Below the pieces are notes generated by a model. That model saw only the letters and a list, made by a program, of their open reading frames with translations, had not been told where the DNA came from and ran no database searches. A program made the position numbers and the translations under genes. This document shows, piece by piece, positions 47,355 to 57,534 of a DNA stretch of 64,000 nucleotides. The stretch is from an uncultured Photobacterium sp. (GTDB taxonomy: Bacteria; Pseudomonadota; Gammaproteobacteria; Enterobacterales; Vibrionaceae), in assembly GCF_947502415.1 (NCBI RefSeq), contig NZ_CANMZV010000005.1, positions 203,566-267,565 of the forward strand. The letters run 5' to 3'. Each line of letters opens with the position of its first letter. Position 1 is the stretch's first letter.

Positions 47355-48110
47355 CCTATTCCCTTATTTTTATAAATAAACATAAAAAGAGTGAAGTTAA
47401 CCTTCATCGGCAATGATATGGTGATACAAGCTGAATCGCAATGAGTATAAACTTGTATCATAAAAAAATTATATTGAATATGAGCTAAATTGTTGTCAAA
47501 ACGAGAGGCTTATCCCAAGAATACGATCAGATTGAAATTCAACCTGTATTTGTATATTTAATGAACTCAAGCCATTCTGCTAAAGAGTGTGAGTTATTCT
47601 ATTGCTCCATATATCAATAGGTTGCTTGATGTTAGTGGCTAACCCCCTCTTACGGTTGATAAAATTTTCAGTTTCTATTTATTCGCCATTTATGTAAAAT
47701 GTCATGCGGGTTTTGCTCTGATAATGACATTTTTTGTCCTTTTTTTTGATTAACCTTATTTCTCGTTTGAGGTGGCAGGGTTTCAGATATCTCAGACAAA
47801 ATCTTTAATTCCAGAATTTGAAACTATTGAATGCCATTTGGGAGCTATAACCCAAGGGCGGTAGCATGGAAAAACATAAGCTGGGAGCGAGAAAAAGAAT
47901 AAGGTTTGAGGTTAAAGTAACAAAGCTGAGCGTGGTAACTGTTTGCTCTTTTTGTGCACAACACTCTTGTCCCTAGATTCTTTAAACGCTAAAAGCCCCC
48001 CTTTATTTACATCTTCGGTTTGCGTTTGAAACCGGGACTAATTTAAGCAGCCTGGATCCACCTTTCAGGACCCAGGACTTCGTAACCTTTAAAAACTTTC
48101 AAACCAAATT
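47355..48110. promoter_or_regulatory. 756-bp divergent regulatory region between yjbE and wza
   Basis: No gene found. It must hold the promoters for both the yjbEFGH and wza operons. The only clear motif is the JUMPStart/ops element. About 245 bases lie between ops and the wza ATG, a long untranslated leader. Confidence 0.7.
47832..47871 (+). promoter_or_regulatory. JUMPStart element with ops (RfaH recruitment) site
   Basis: The ops core GGCGGTAGC is exact at 47857-47865, followed by ATG as in GGCGGTAGCRTG-type sites. The upstream part (TTTGGGAGCTATAACCCA) fits the JUMPStart consensus. In enterobacteria and Vibrio, RNA polymerase pauses at ops and takes on RfaH, which prevents early termination in long surface-polysaccharide operons. 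Confidence 0.88.
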
Positions 48111-49244
48111 ATGCATTTCACAAAGAAGCTTTTAATCACTGCAATGGCATCGAACATGCTGGTAGGCTGCACCGTGCCCGGCTCCCACTTTTCAATCGAT
48201 GACAAGAATGTTGTCAACGTTCAAGGTGAAGAGAGCGATATCTCCGAACAGGTAAATGTATACCCTCTCACCGCGAATGCGGTTAGCCATTTCAAAGCTC
48301 CTCAAATTTTTTCTAAAACCAATCCAGGGTTGGATGCGGAAGTCGCTCGCTATCAATACCGAATTGGCCCTGGTGATATTCTCAACGTGACGATTTGGGA
48401 CCACCCGGAGTTGACGATCCCTGCGGGTTCTTATCGTAGTTCAAGTGAATCCGGTAACTGGGTTCATGCCGATGGTACAATTTTTTATCCTTATATTGGC
48501 CTTGTGAAGGTTGAGGGTAAAACAGTTACGGAGATCCGTGACGAAATGGCTAAGCGCCTAAAAGAATTTATCGAGAGCCCACAAGTCGATGTAAATGTTG
48601 CTTCGTTTCGTTCACAAAAATCATATGTGACGGGTGAAGTTAACAAGCCTGGCCAACAACCGATTACCAATGTGCCGCTAACCCTGCTTGATGCCATTAA
48701 CCGGGCTGGTGGACTGGCTGTAGATGCTGATTGGCGTAATGTCACACTCACACGAAACGGTGTTGAAGAAAATCTATCACTTCATGCCTTAATGCAGCGT
48801 GGCGACTTAACCCAGAATCGCTTGCTACGCCCTGGAGATATTGTTCACGTTCCTCGTAACGATGGACAAAAAGTGTTTGTGATGGGTGAAGTTAACGACC
48901 CAAAACTGCTTAAAATAGACCGTGTAGGCATGAGTCTGACTGAAGCACTGAGTAGTGTCGGTGGTATTAATCAGCTTGCGGCTGATGCCACAGGTGTTTT
49001 CGTTATTCGCGGTAATAACGATAGCAATGAACCAAAACAAACCATTGCAGACGTATACCAGCTCAATATTCAAGACGCCTCAGCCCTAGTGGTAGGAACT
49101 GAGTTCGAACTTGAACCCTACGATATTGTTTACGTAACCGCAGCGCCACTTACGCGTTGGAATCGTGTAATTACTCAGTTAATCCCAACCATCAATGGTT
49201 TTAATAACCTAACTGAAGGTATGCTTCGCGTCAGGAATTGGTAA
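48111..49244 (+). CDS. wza: Polysaccharide export outer-membrane lipoprotein Wza
   Basis: 377 aa. Lipoprotein signal with lipobox LVGC (Cys20). The Poly_export domain ([20 protein letters not shown]) and SLBB repeats follow ([30 protein letters not shown]). The C-terminal amphipathic helix ends [19 protein letters not shown]. Wza forms the octameric outer-membrane channel for capsule or exopolysaccharide. First gene after the ops leader. Confidence 0.96.
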   Translation: MHFTKKLLITAMASNMLVGCTVPGSHFSIDDKNVVNVQGEESDISEQVNVYPLTANAVSHFKAPQIFSKTNPGLDAEVARYQYRIGPGDILNVTIWDHPELTIPAGSYRSSSESGNWVHADGTIFYPYIGLVKVEGKTVTEIRDEMAKRLKEFIESPQVDVNVASFRSQKSYVTGEVNKPGQQPITNVPLTLLDAINRAGGLAVDADWRNVTLTRNGVEENLSLHALMQRGDLTQNRLLRPGDIVHVPRNDGQKVFVMGEVNDPKLLKIDRVGMSLTEALSSVGGINQLAADATGVFVIRGNNDSNEPKQTIADVYQLNIQDASALVVGTEFELEPYDIVYVTAAPLTRWNRVITQLIPTINGFNNLTEGMLRVRNW

Positions 49245-49254
49245 AGGAAAAAAC

Positions 49255-49683
49255 ATGTTCAATAAAATCCTTGTTGTCTGCGTGGGTAATATTTGTCGCT
49301 CACCATCAGGCGAGTACTTACTTAAAAAATTGCTCCCAAACAAAGAGGTTGCCTCTGCTGGTGTGGGGGCTTTAGTCGGTAAACCTGCAGATAGTATGGC
49401 GGCTGAGGTAGCCGAAGTTAATGACGTGAGTCTAGAAGGCCACGTAGCACAACAGCTAACCAGTGAGCTGTGCCTTGATTATGATCTGATTCTGGTGATG
49501 GAAAAAGGTCATATTGAAGCGGTAACAAAGATTGCTCCTGAAGCCCGCGGGAAAACCATGCTGTTTGGCCAGTGGGTTGGACAGAAAGACATTCCTGACC
49601 CTTACCGGCAGAGTCGTGAAGCCTTTGTGCATGCATATAGCCTAATTGAAGAAGCTGCTATTGCATGGGTAAAGAAGTTATAA
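49255..49683 (+). CDS. wzb: Low-molecular-weight tyrosine phosphatase Wzb
   Basis: 142 aa. Active-site loop CVGNICRSP (Cys9, Arg15) and the general-acid Asp115 in DPYRQS. Wzb removes phosphate from the Wzc tyrosine tail, which is needed for cycling of export. It lies between wza and wzc, as usual. Confidence 0.97.
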   Translation: MFNKILVVCVGNICRSPSGEYLLKKLLPNKEVASAGVGALVGKPADSMAAEVAEVNDVSLEGHVAQQLTSELCLDYDLILVMEKGHIEAVTKIAPEARGKTMLFGQWVGQKDIPDPYRQSREAFVHAYSLIEEAAIAWVKKL

Positions 49684-49764
49684 ATATAGCTTCTAAGATT
49701 TAAAGCTTTTCTAGGTTCTAGGTTCTAAGAACATCCTTAACCCTCTATTTAGTTGAAAATATTT

Positions 49765-51930
49765 ATGAGTGTTACGCAAAACGTACAGGTCAAGCAGACT
49801 GACACCAATGAGATCGATTTGGGGAAGCTGTTTGGCATCTTGTTGGATAATCGTTGGAACATTGTTGCGATTGTTTTTATCTTCGCTATTATCGGTGTGG
49901 TATATGCCCTTTTGGCGACACCAATTTACAAAGCTGATGCACTAATTCAGGTTGAAACCAAAAGCACCGGTATGCCGGTTCTCGGAAATATGGGAGAGTT
50001 GTTTAGTAGTGAATCATCTGCCACAACCGAGATTGAGATTATCAAGTCTCGGATGATCTTGGGTAATACCGTCGATAAGCTGAATTTAACCACCGTTGCT
50101 TCACCTAACTACGTACCGGTAATCGGCAAGGGATTAGCTCGAATTCAGGGCAAACAGAACGATATTACCATCAGTCGATTTGAAGTGCCTGGTTATATTG
50201 ATGTTCCTGTCTTTACACTGAAGGTAATAAATAGCCAGTCTGGTACGTTTGAGCTGATTGATAGTAATGAACGTACAGTATTAACAGGCAAGGTTGGCGA
50301 GTTGGCACTGCAAGGTGATTTTCGTCTGTTTGTGACTCAACTTGTTGCTGAGAATGAGGCTACATTTACTGTGGAGAAACGCTCGCGCTTAGATGCGATT
50401 CAGTGGCTACAGGAAAGGCTTGCTGTAAGTGAACTAGGTAAACAAACAGGTATTCTGCAACTATCATTTACTGGTGAAAACCGTAATGATATTGAAGGCA
50501 TTTTAAATGACATTAGTCAGAATTACTTCCTGCAAAATGTAGAACGCAATTCTGCAGAGGCAGAAAACAGCCTGCAGTTTTTACGCACCCACCTGCCAGA
50601 TATAAAAACTCAATTAACAGCTTCAGAAAATCAACTGAATAAATTCCGTCAGGATAACGAATCGATTGACTTAGGTCTTGAGGCTAAATCAACACTGGAT
50701 GTGATGGTTAAGCTTGAAGCGCAGCTTAATGAGCTGACTTTTAAAGAGAGTGAAATCTCACAGCGTTTTACCAAAGAACACCCAGCTTATTTGTCTTTGT
50801 TAGATAAACGGAAGGCACTACTAGCTGAGCGTGAACGTCTTAATAGTCAAATTCAGAAGCTGCCTAAAACCCAGCGTGAAGTGTTGCGTTTGACCCGTGA
50901 CGTAGATGTGAATCAACAGATTTATGTTCAGCTACTAAATAAAGTTCAAGAGCTGAACATCATGAAAGCCAGCACTGTGGGCAATGTGCGTATTTTAGAT
51001 GCAGCTCAGTCCTACACGAAAGCAGTAAAGCCTAAGAAATCGTTAATCGTTGTGTTAGCAACTTTGCTTGGTGGCATGATGGCTATAGTAATAGCTCTGT
51101 TTCGTGCCGCCTTCCACCGTGGAGTGGAAAGTCCTGATGAGATTGAAGCGATTGGCCTGCCAGTTTATGCAAGTATTCCAATGTCTGATTGGCAAATTGA
51201 GTTGGAGAAAAAGCAAAAAGGTAAGAAGCAGTTAACGGTAGCAGAAACGTTATTGGCGGTTTCCAATCCAGCAGATTTATCTATTGAAGCCCTTCGTAGT
51301 CTTCGTACTAGCTTGCATTTTGCTATGATGGAAGCCAAAAACAATATAATAATGATTTCTGGTCCAAGCCCAGGCATTGGTAAATCATTTGTATCAGCTA
51401 ACATGGCTGCCGTGATAGCAAAATCGGGCTCGAAAGTATTGGTTATTGATGCAGATATGCGTAAAGGCCGTATGGAGCGTCAGATGGCGGTGGCGCATAA
51501 GCCCGGCCTGTCTGAGTTCTTAAGTGGACAAGCGAGTATTGATTCACTGATTAAACAGCCGGGTGTTGACAGTCTTGATTATATCGGTCGCGGAGATGTG
51601 CCACCAAATCCTGCTGAATTGCTAATGCATCCTCGTTTTAAGCAATTGATGGAGTGGGCATCTGAAAATTACGATATTGTGATTGTTGACACTCCGCCTA
51701 TTCTAGCTGTTACTGACCCTGCTGTTGTGGGTGCTCATGCTGGAACGACCTTATTAGTTGGCCGCTTTGGTCAAAATGCGGTTAAAGAGATAGAAGTTAC
51801 CAAACAGCGCTTTGAACAAAATGGTATTGAAGTTAAAGGCTTTATTTTAAACGCTGTGGTACGCAAGGCCAGCAGCTATTACGGCGGTAATTATGGTTAT
51901 TACAACTATAGTTATGAGTCGGAAAAATAG
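49765..51930 (+). CDS. wzc: Polysaccharide co-polymerase tyrosine autokinase Wzc
   Basis: 721 aa from ATG 49765; a TTG at 49753 would add four residues. Two membrane helices (~31-51 and ~425-445) bracket a large periplasmic helical domain (Wzz and GNVR parts). The cytosolic BY-kinase has Walker A SGPSPGIGKS (~532-541), Walker A' VIDADMRKGR and Walker B IVIVDTPPI. The tail holds a tyrosine cluster (SSYYGGNYGYYNYSYESEK). It controls chain length and export with Wza and Wzb. Confidence 0.97.
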   Translation: MSVTQNVQVKQTDTNEIDLGKLFGILLDNRWNIVAIVFIFAIIGVVYALLATPIYKADALIQVETKSTGMPVLGNMGELFSSESSATTEIEIIKSRMILGNTVDKLNLTTVASPNYVPVIGKGLARIQGKQNDITISRFEVPGYIDVPVFTLKVINSQSGTFELIDSNERTVLTGKVGELALQGDFRLFVTQLVAENEATFTVEKRSRLDAIQWLQERLAVSELGKQTGILQLSFTGENRNDIEGILNDISQNYFLQNVERNSAEAENSLQFLRTHLPDIKTQLTASENQLNKFRQDNESIDLGLEAKSTLDVMVKLEAQLNELTFKESEISQRFTKEHPAYLSLLDKRKALLAERERLNSQIQKLPKTQREVLRLTRDVDVNQQIYVQLLNKVQELNIMKASTVGNVRILDAAQSYTKAVKPKKSLIVVLATLLGGMMAIVIALFRAAFHRGVESPDEIEAIGLPVYASIPMSDWQIELEKKQKGKKQLTVAETLLAVSNPADLSIEALRSLRTSLHFAMMEAKNNIIMISGPSPGIGKSFVSANMAAVIAKSGSKVLVIDADMRKGRMERQMAVAHKPGLSEFLSGQASIDSLIKQPGVDSLDYIGRGDVPPNPAELLMHPRFKQLMEWASENYDIVIVDTPPILAVTDPAVVGAHAGTTLLVGRFGQNAVKEIEVTKQRFEQNGIEVKGFILNAVVRKASSYYGGNYGYYNYSYESEK

Positions 51931-51957
51931 GGTCATACTTTTTGATAGAATCTATAA

Positions 51958-51979
51958 AAGGCGCTGACTTCAGCGCCTT
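51958..51979 (+). terminator. Hairpin after wzc
   Basis: A 10-bp perfect inverted repeat AAGGCGCTGA / TCAGCGCCTT with two bases between; it lacks a T-run. First of two hairpins between wzc and wecB. Confidence 0.5.
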
Positions 51980-52059
51980 AATTCTAGTTCAACAAGTTCT
52001 TAATACCGTAATAACGCAATCTATGGGTAGGAAACACCTCAATTCCCGCAATCCCAAGT

Positions 52060-52086
52060 GGCACTCGCCCTGCGAGGCCTTTTTTC
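52060..52086 (+). terminator. Rho-independent terminator between wzc and wecB
   Basis: Stem GGC(A)CTCGC / GCGAGGCC with one bulged A, a 3-base loop and six T residues. This should stop most transcripts after wzc unless RfaH-modified polymerase reads through. Confidence 0.7.
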
Positions 52087-52186
52087 CTGTCTCAGGTTTT
52101 TTCATGGTTTGAGTTTCGATGTTGAAAAATAATCAGCATTGTATGGGAATTTTCATATCTAATTTTAGTTTAAGTTGGCAAGTAAT

Positions 52187-53311
52187 ATGGCAAAGAAACG
52201 TATCTTGACGGTTTTTGGAACCCGACCGGAAGCAATAAAAATGGCACCATTGGTTCACGCGCTAGCAATGGATGAGCGATTTGAGGCTAAAGTCTGTGTA
52301 ACGGCGCAGCACCGGGAAATGCTAGATCAGGTTTTAGATTTGTTTGAGATCACACCCGATTATGATTTAAACCTGATGAAAGCCGGGCAGACACTTAATG
52401 ATGTGACAGCGCTAATTCTTCTTGAATTAAAATCGGTGCTACAAGAATTTAAACCGGATGTGGTGTTAGTACACGGTGATACGGCAACGACCTTTGCTGC
52501 AAGTCTTGCTGCATATTATGAGCAGATTGCCGTCGGGCATGTTGAAGCCGGTCTGCGAACTGGCAATATTTACTCGCCTTGGCCTGAAGAGGCGAATCGT
52601 AAATTGACAGGGGCGCTGACCAAATATCATTTTGCACCAACAGAGACATCAAAAGAAAACTTGTTGAGAGAAAATTATCTCGAGCAAAGTATTTCGGTGA
52701 CTGGTAATACGGTTATTGATGCACTATTGATGGTGAAAGGAAAAATTGATAGTGATACTGATTTAAATGCGACATTAGCTGCTCAGTTCCCTTTTTTGGA
52801 TGAAAACAAAAAGCTAATTTTGGTCACTGGTCATCGACGCGAAAGCTTTGGTGGAGGATTCGAGCGTATCTGTCAGGCTCTGGCAGATACGGCAAAACAA
52901 CATCCAGAAAGTCAAATTCTGTACCCTATGCACTTAAACCCGAACGTTCGTGAACCGGTAAATCGTATCTTAGCAGATATTGATAATGTATATTTGATTG
53001 AACCCCAGCAGTATTTACCATTTATCTATCTGATGGGCCGTGCAAATATCATTTTGACTGATTCGGGTGGTATTCAGGAAGAAGCCCCCTCGCTAGGAAA
53101 GCCGGTTCTTGTTATGCGTGATACGACAGAGCGTCCTGAAGCGGTTACAGCAGGGACTGTGAAATTAGTCGGTACAGATGTTGAAGAGATTGTAAGTAAC
53201 TTGAACACACTGCTTACTGATGAAGATGCTTACCAAGCAATGAGCTTTGCCCATAATCCATACGGTGACGGCAAAGCTTGTGAACGCATTCTAAACGTTT
53301 TAGGTAAATAA
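52187..53311 (+). CDS. wecB: UDP-GlcNAc 2-epimerase (non-hydrolysing) WecB
   Basis: 374 aa. Family start [20 protein letters not shown]; other motifs are [27 protein letters not shown] and [20 protein letters not shown]. It makes UDP-ManNAc from UDP-GlcNAc, the substrate for WecC next door. I chose ATG 52187; a TTG at 52175 adds four residues. Confidence 0.96.
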   Translation: MAKKRILTVFGTRPEAIKMAPLVHALAMDERFEAKVCVTAQHREMLDQVLDLFEITPDYDLNLMKAGQTLNDVTALILLELKSVLQEFKPDVVLVHGDTATTFAASLAAYYEQIAVGHVEAGLRTGNIYSPWPEEANRKLTGALTKYHFAPTETSKENLLRENYLEQSISVTGNTVIDALLMVKGKIDSDTDLNATLAAQFPFLDENKKLILVTGHRRESFGGGFERICQALADTAKQHPESQILYPMHLNPNVREPVNRILADIDNVYLIEPQQYLPFIYLMGRANIILTDSGGIQEEAPSLGKPVLVMRDTTERPEAVTAGTVKLVGTDVEEIVSNLNTLLTDEDAYQAMSFAHNPYGDGKACERILNVLGK

Positions 53312-53329
53312 TAAATTGAGGGAATAACA

Positions 53330-54595
53330 ATGTCATTTGAAACCATTTCCGTTATTGGTCTAGGTTATATCGGTCTGCCAACGGCAGCCATGTTTGCATC
53401 ACGTAAGAAAAAAGTTATCGGTGTTGATGTAAACCAGCATGCAGTGGATACTATTAATCAAGGTAAAATCCATATTGTAGAGCCTGAGCTAGATATGATT
53501 GTCAGCGCGGCTGTTTCGGAAGGTTATTTAAAAGCAGTAGTGACCCCAGAACCTGCTGATGCTTTCCTGATTGCTGTTCCCACGCCATTTAAGCCTTGTG
53601 CGGAAGGTGAAGTGCCAGAACCAGATCTGGCTTATATTGAAGCGGCAAGTAAAGCCATTGCACCTGTACTGAAAAAAGGTGACTTGGTTATCCTTGAGTC
53701 AACATCACCTGTTGGGGCAACAGAACAGATGGCTGCGTGGTTGGCTGAAGCGCGCCCTGATCTTACTTTCCCTCAAGTCGCAGGTGAAAATTCAGATGTA
53801 AATATTTCTCATTGTCCTGAGCGCGTACTACCAGGCCATATTGTTCGTGAATTGGTTGAAAACGATCGCGTTATTGGTGGGATGTCATCACGATGTTCAG
53901 AGCGCTCTGTTGAATTATACGAGACTTTTGTTAAAGGTGAGTGTGTAGTTACTAATGCACGTACTGCTGAAATGGCAAAGTTAACAGAGAATAGCTCTCG
54001 TGATGTACAAATTGCATTTGCTAATGAGTTGTCTGTTATTTGTGATAAATTGGATGTTAATGTGTGGGAGCTTATTGCGCTTGCAAATCGTCATCCTCGC
54101 GTCAATATCCTTCAGCCAGGCCCTGGTGTTGGCGGTCATTGTATTGCGGTTGATCCGTGGTTTATCGTATCTAAAACACCAGAAGAAGCTCAAATTATTC
54201 ACACTGCTCGTAAGGTGAATGACGGGAAACCAGAATGGGTTATCAATAAAGTGAATTTAGCGGTAGCAAAGCACTTGCAAGCAAATCCAGCTAAAACAGC
54301 AAGAGAAGTAACTATTGCTTGTTATGGTTTAGCATTTAAACCTGATATTGATGATTTGCGTGAAAGTCCTGCAATGAAAATTACGAAGAAAATTGCAGAG
54401 ATACATGCTGGCCGGGTTGTTGTCGTAGAGCCGAATATTGAAGCACTGCCAAATAATGTTAATAAGGTTGAATTGATGTCGTTTGAAGATGCATCTAAAG
54501 AAGCAGATATTCAGGTGTTATTAGTAGACCATAAAAAGTTTAAAATATTGAAGCCAACATCTGGTATTATTGTTGATTCTAAGGGGATTTGGTGA
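53330..54595 (+). CDS. wecC: UDP-ManNAc 6-dehydrogenase WecC
   Basis: 421 aa. NAD-binding start VIGLGYIGLPTAAMFASR, the central helix with AEMAKLTENSSRDVQIAFAN, and the catalytic region GPGVGGHCIAVDPWFI (Cys as nucleophile). It oxidises UDP-ManNAc to UDP-ManNAcA. It pairs with wecB, and the product is the likely donor for the GT26 enzyme at 62426. Confidence 0.96.
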   Translation: MSFETISVIGLGYIGLPTAAMFASRKKKVIGVDVNQHAVDTINQGKIHIVEPELDMIVSAAVSEGYLKAVVTPEPADAFLIAVPTPFKPCAEGEVPEPDLAYIEAASKAIAPVLKKGDLVILESTSPVGATEQMAAWLAEARPDLTFPQVAGENSDVNISHCPERVLPGHIVRELVENDRVIGGMSSRCSERSVELYETFVKGECVVTNARTAEMAKLTENSSRDVQIAFANELSVICDKLDVNVWELIALANRHPRVNILQPGPGVGGHCIAVDPWFIVSKTPEEAQIIHTARKVNDGKPEWVINKVNLAVAKHLQANPAKTAREVTIACYGLAFKPDIDDLRESPAMKITKKIAEIHAGRVVVVEPNIEALPNNVNKVELMSFEDASKEADIQVLLVDHKKFKILKPTSGIIVDSKGIW

Positions 54596-54673
54596 TTAAC
54601 GGTTTTGGGCTGAATGTTGCGTCTGCAAATTAATGGCTTGTTTTTCTTCTTTTTTCAAAAGTTGGTTTAATTA

Positions 54674-55360
54674 ATGTTAGTTGCAATAATAACTGCAAGG
54701 GGCGGTTCCAAAGGATTGCCAAGAAAAAATATACTTCCTTTAAAGGGTACACCATTAATCGGTTGGACTATTAACGCTGCACTAGAATCAAATTGTGTTG
54801 ATCTTGTTTATGTGACAACAGATGATGAAGAAATCGCATCGGTGAGTAAGCAATGCGGCGCTTCGGTTATTCCTCGACCAGCCGAGCTGGCCCAAGACAC
54901 AATGTCAAGTGAGCCTGTGATCCAACATGCGATTGAATGGCTTGCCTCACAAGATATACACCCAGATTCCTTTGCTCTGTTGCAACCGACCTCACCATTG
55001 AGAACAAGCAAGCATATTGATGAAGCATTTCATTTCTTCCAAGAAAGTAATGCTCAATGTGTGATCAGTGTTTTTGAGCCCTCTCATACACCTATCAAAG
55101 CATATGTAGAAACACAGAATGGGACAATAACTGGATTGTATGGTGCTGATGCTCCCTATACGAGAAGACAAGATCTTCCTCGCGCTTTTCAGCCTAATGG
55201 AGCCTTATACATTTTTGACCGAGAGTCCTTTATGTGTGAAGCTCAGATACCCAGAGAGAACGTCTTCCCTTATATAATGTCTGAGTCTGATTCAGCTGAT
55301 ATCGATACTCAAGAAGATTTAAATCGCGTAGAACAATTGTTAAAGGCAAAATATGACTAA
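54674..55360 (+). CDS. neuA: CMP-sialic acid synthetase NeuA
   Basis: 228 aa cytidylyltransferase. The nucleotide-binding start is [38 protein letters not shown] and the C-terminal Asp pair region ([14 protein letters not shown]) fit the acylneuraminate cytidylyltransferase family. It activates sialic acid with CTP. It overlaps neuB by 8 bp, so the two are coupled. A legionaminate or pseudaminate activator would look similar, but the neighbours favour Neu5Ac. Confidence 0.92.
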   Translation: MLVAIITARGGSKGLPRKNILPLKGTPLIGWTINAALESNCVDLVYVTTDDEEIASVSKQCGASVIPRPAELAQDTMSSEPVIQHAIEWLASQDIHPDSFALLQPTSPLRTSKHIDEAFHFFQESNAQCVISVFEPSHTPIKAYVETQNGTITGLYGADAPYTRRQDLPRAFQPNGALYIFDRESFMCEAQIPRENVFPYIMSESDSADIDTQEDLNRVEQLLKAKYD

Positions 55361-56396
55361 CCCAGTATTTGAAATTGCAGGACGTAATGTTGGTTTTGAT
55401 TACGATCCTTTGGTTATTGCTGAAATTGGCATTAACCATGAGGGCTCTCTGAAAGTCGCGTTCGAGATGGTAGACGCAGCTATTGAAGGCGGTGCCGAAG
55501 TGATTAAACACCAAACTCACGTTGTTGAAGACGAAATGAGTGGTGAAGCGAAAAAAGTGATCCCAGGCAACGCTGACGTTTCAATTTATGAAATTATGGA
55601 ACGTTGTTCTTTGAATGAAGAAGATGAAATCCAGTTAAAGGAATACGTTGAGTCAAAAGGTGCCATTTTCATTAGTACGCCGTTTTCCAGAGCAGCGGCT
55701 CTGCGACTAGAGCGCATGAATGTACCCGCCTACAAAATTGGCTCTGGCGAATGTAATAACTACCCTTTGCTTGAATTGATTGCTGGCTTTGGTAAGCCTG
55801 TAATTCTCAGCACTGGAATGAATGACATTCCGTCAGTTCAGAAAGCGGTAGACATTTTCAGAAAGCATAAAACGCCTTTCTGCTTGCTACACACCACAAA
55901 TCTTTATCCAACCCCAGATCACCTGATCCGCTTGGGTGCGATGGAAGAGCTACAAGGTGCATTCCCAGATGCTGTTGTAGGCCTATCAGACCATAGTATT
56001 GACAACACTGCGTGTCTTGGTGCTGTTGCCTTGGGCGCTTCAGTGCTTGAGCGACACTTTACGGACAGTAAAGACCGTCCAGGCCCAGATATTTGCTGCT
56101 CTATGGATGAAAAAGAGTGTGCAGAGCTGATTTATCACTCAAAACGAATGGCACAAATGCGTGGCGGTAAAAAAGAAGCAGCGAAAGAAGAACAAGTCAC
56201 AATAGATTTTGCTTATGCAAGTGTTGTATCGATTGCACCGATTAAGAAAGGCGAGAAATTTACGACAGATAACCTTTGGGTTAAAAGACCTGGTACCGGT
56301 GACTTCCTGGCAGAAGATTATCAAGAACTGTTAGGCAAAGTAGCAACTAGCGATATAGATAATAACATCCAAATCAAAAGAGAATTTGTAGACTAA
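55353..56396 (+). CDS. neuB: N-acetylneuraminate synthase NeuB
   Basis: 347 aa. An N-terminal TIM barrel ([72 protein letters not shown]) is followed by the SAF antifreeze-like domain ([20 protein letters not shown]). From memory of the families it is nearest to the Neisseria meningitidis type of Neu5Ac synthase, which joins ManNAc and phosphoenolpyruvate. It lies one base before neuC. Confidence 0.94.
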   Translation: MTNPVFEIAGRNVGFDYDPLVIAEIGINHEGSLKVAFEMVDAAIEGGAEVIKHQTHVVEDEMSGEAKKVIPGNADVSIYEIMERCSLNEEDEIQLKEYVESKGAIFISTPFSRAAALRLERMNVPAYKIGSGECNNYPLLELIAGFGKPVILSTGMNDIPSVQKAVDIFRKHKTPFCLLHTTNLYPTPDHLIRLGAMEELQGAFPDAVVGLSDHSIDNTACLGAVALGASVLERHFTDSKDRPGPDICCSMDEKECAELIYHSKRMAQMRGGKKEAAKEEQVTIDFAYASVVSIAPIKKGEKFTTDNLWVKRPGTGDFLAEDYQELLGKVATSDIDNNIQIKREFVD

Positions 56397-56397
56397 T

Positions 56398-57519
56398 ATG
56401 AGTAAAAATATCCTTTTCTTGACAGGTACCCGCGCTGATTTCGGAAAGCTGAAAAGTCTAATAAGAAAGGTTGAGGAAACAGATGGGCTGAATGCCCATC
56501 TGTTTGTTACTGGCATGCACATGCTTGCCAAATATGGACTGACAGCCAGAGAAGTTGAGAAGTCGGGTTTTCGTTCTATATACAAATATATTAATCAAAA
56601 CACTGAAGACAGCATGGATGTGATCCTCGCGAAAACAATCCATGGACTTTCTGACTATGTTAAAGAGTTAAAACCGGACCTTATTATTGTACATGGTGAT
56701 CGAGTAGAAGCTTTAGCTGGTGCTATTGTTGGTTCACTAAATAATATTTTGGTTGCCCACATCGAAGGGGGAGAAGTATCTGGAACAATCGATGAACTTA
56801 TTCGTCACTCTGTTTCAAAAATGTCTCATATCCATTTCGTTTGTAATGAAGAAGCAGAAAAGCGTCTGCTCCAGTTAGGCGAGGAGGAGGAATCAATTTT
56901 TGTTATTGGATCTCCTGACTTAGACATTATGACTTCTCCAGTTCTACCATCTTTAGATGCAGTAAAAGCGAGATACGATATACCATTTGATGACTACTCT
57001 TTATTTATGTACCACCCTGTCACAACGGATGTAGATAGCCTACCTAAGAATATATCAAATACGGTTGATGCTTTACTTGCTAGTGGTGATAACTATGTTG
57101 TTATTTATCCTAATAATGACCATGGCTCTGAGATCATTATAAATGAGCTTAAGCGCCTTGAAGGTAATCCTAAATTCAGAATATTTCCAAGTGTGAGGTT
57201 TGAATACTTTTTAGTGTTACTGAAAAATGCTAGTTATATGATTGGGAACTCTAGTGCTGGAGTTAGGGAGGCACCATTTTATGGACTGCCCTCTATTGAT
57301 TTAGGAACTCGTCAATATAATAGAGCAACAGCTAATTCAATCATAAACACAAAAGAAGTATACACCGACATACTTCACTCAATAGAGTATGCAAAGTTTG
57401 GATGCTTTGAAAGACATATGGAATTTGGCGAGGGGAATAGTGATGAGCTATTTATCACGGCAATTTCAAAACAGAGCTTTTGGAATAAACAAAAGCAAAA
57501 ACGATTTAATGATATTTGA
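56398..57519 (+). CDS. neuC: UDP-GlcNAc 2-epimerase (hydrolysing) NeuC
   Basis: 373 aa. Start ILFLTGTRADFGKLKSLIRK, then VHGDRVEALAGAIVGSLN, HIEGGEVSGTIDELIRHSVS and GNSSAGVREAPFYGLPSIDL. These fit the NeuC/SiaA hydrolysing epimerases, which release ManNAc for NeuB. From here to about 63.1 kb the DNA is markedly more AT-rich than the wza-wecC part. Confidence 0.94.
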   Translation: MSKNILFLTGTRADFGKLKSLIRKVEETDGLNAHLFVTGMHMLAKYGLTAREVEKSGFRSIYKYINQNTEDSMDVILAKTIHGLSDYVKELKPDLIIVHGDRVEALAGAIVGSLNNILVAHIEGGEVSGTIDELIRHSVSKMSHIHFVCNEEAEKRLLQLGEEEESIFVIGSPDLDIMTSPVLPSLDAVKARYDIPFDDYSLFMYHPVTTDVDSLPKNISNTVDALLASGDNYVVIYPNNDHGSEIIINELKRLEGNPKFRIFPSVRFEYFLVLLKNASYMIGNSSAGVREAPFYGLPSIDLGTRQYNRATANSIINTKEVYTDILHSIEYAKFGCFERHMEFGEGNSDELFITAISKQSFWNKQKQKRFNDI

Positions 57520-57534
57520 TTTTTAGGATTATTC

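Noticed and set aside
47089..47379. Plus-strand 96-aa Ala/Val/Pro-rich ORF
   Set aside because: It is the mirror of the repetitive yjbE gene; the minus strand has the signal peptide and family match.
54674..57519. Legionaminic or pseudaminic acid pathway
   Set aside because: The extra enzymes (dehydratase, aminotransferase, N-acetyltransferase for a bacillosamine-type sugar) are missing, and NeuB and NeuC look like the sialic-acid forms.
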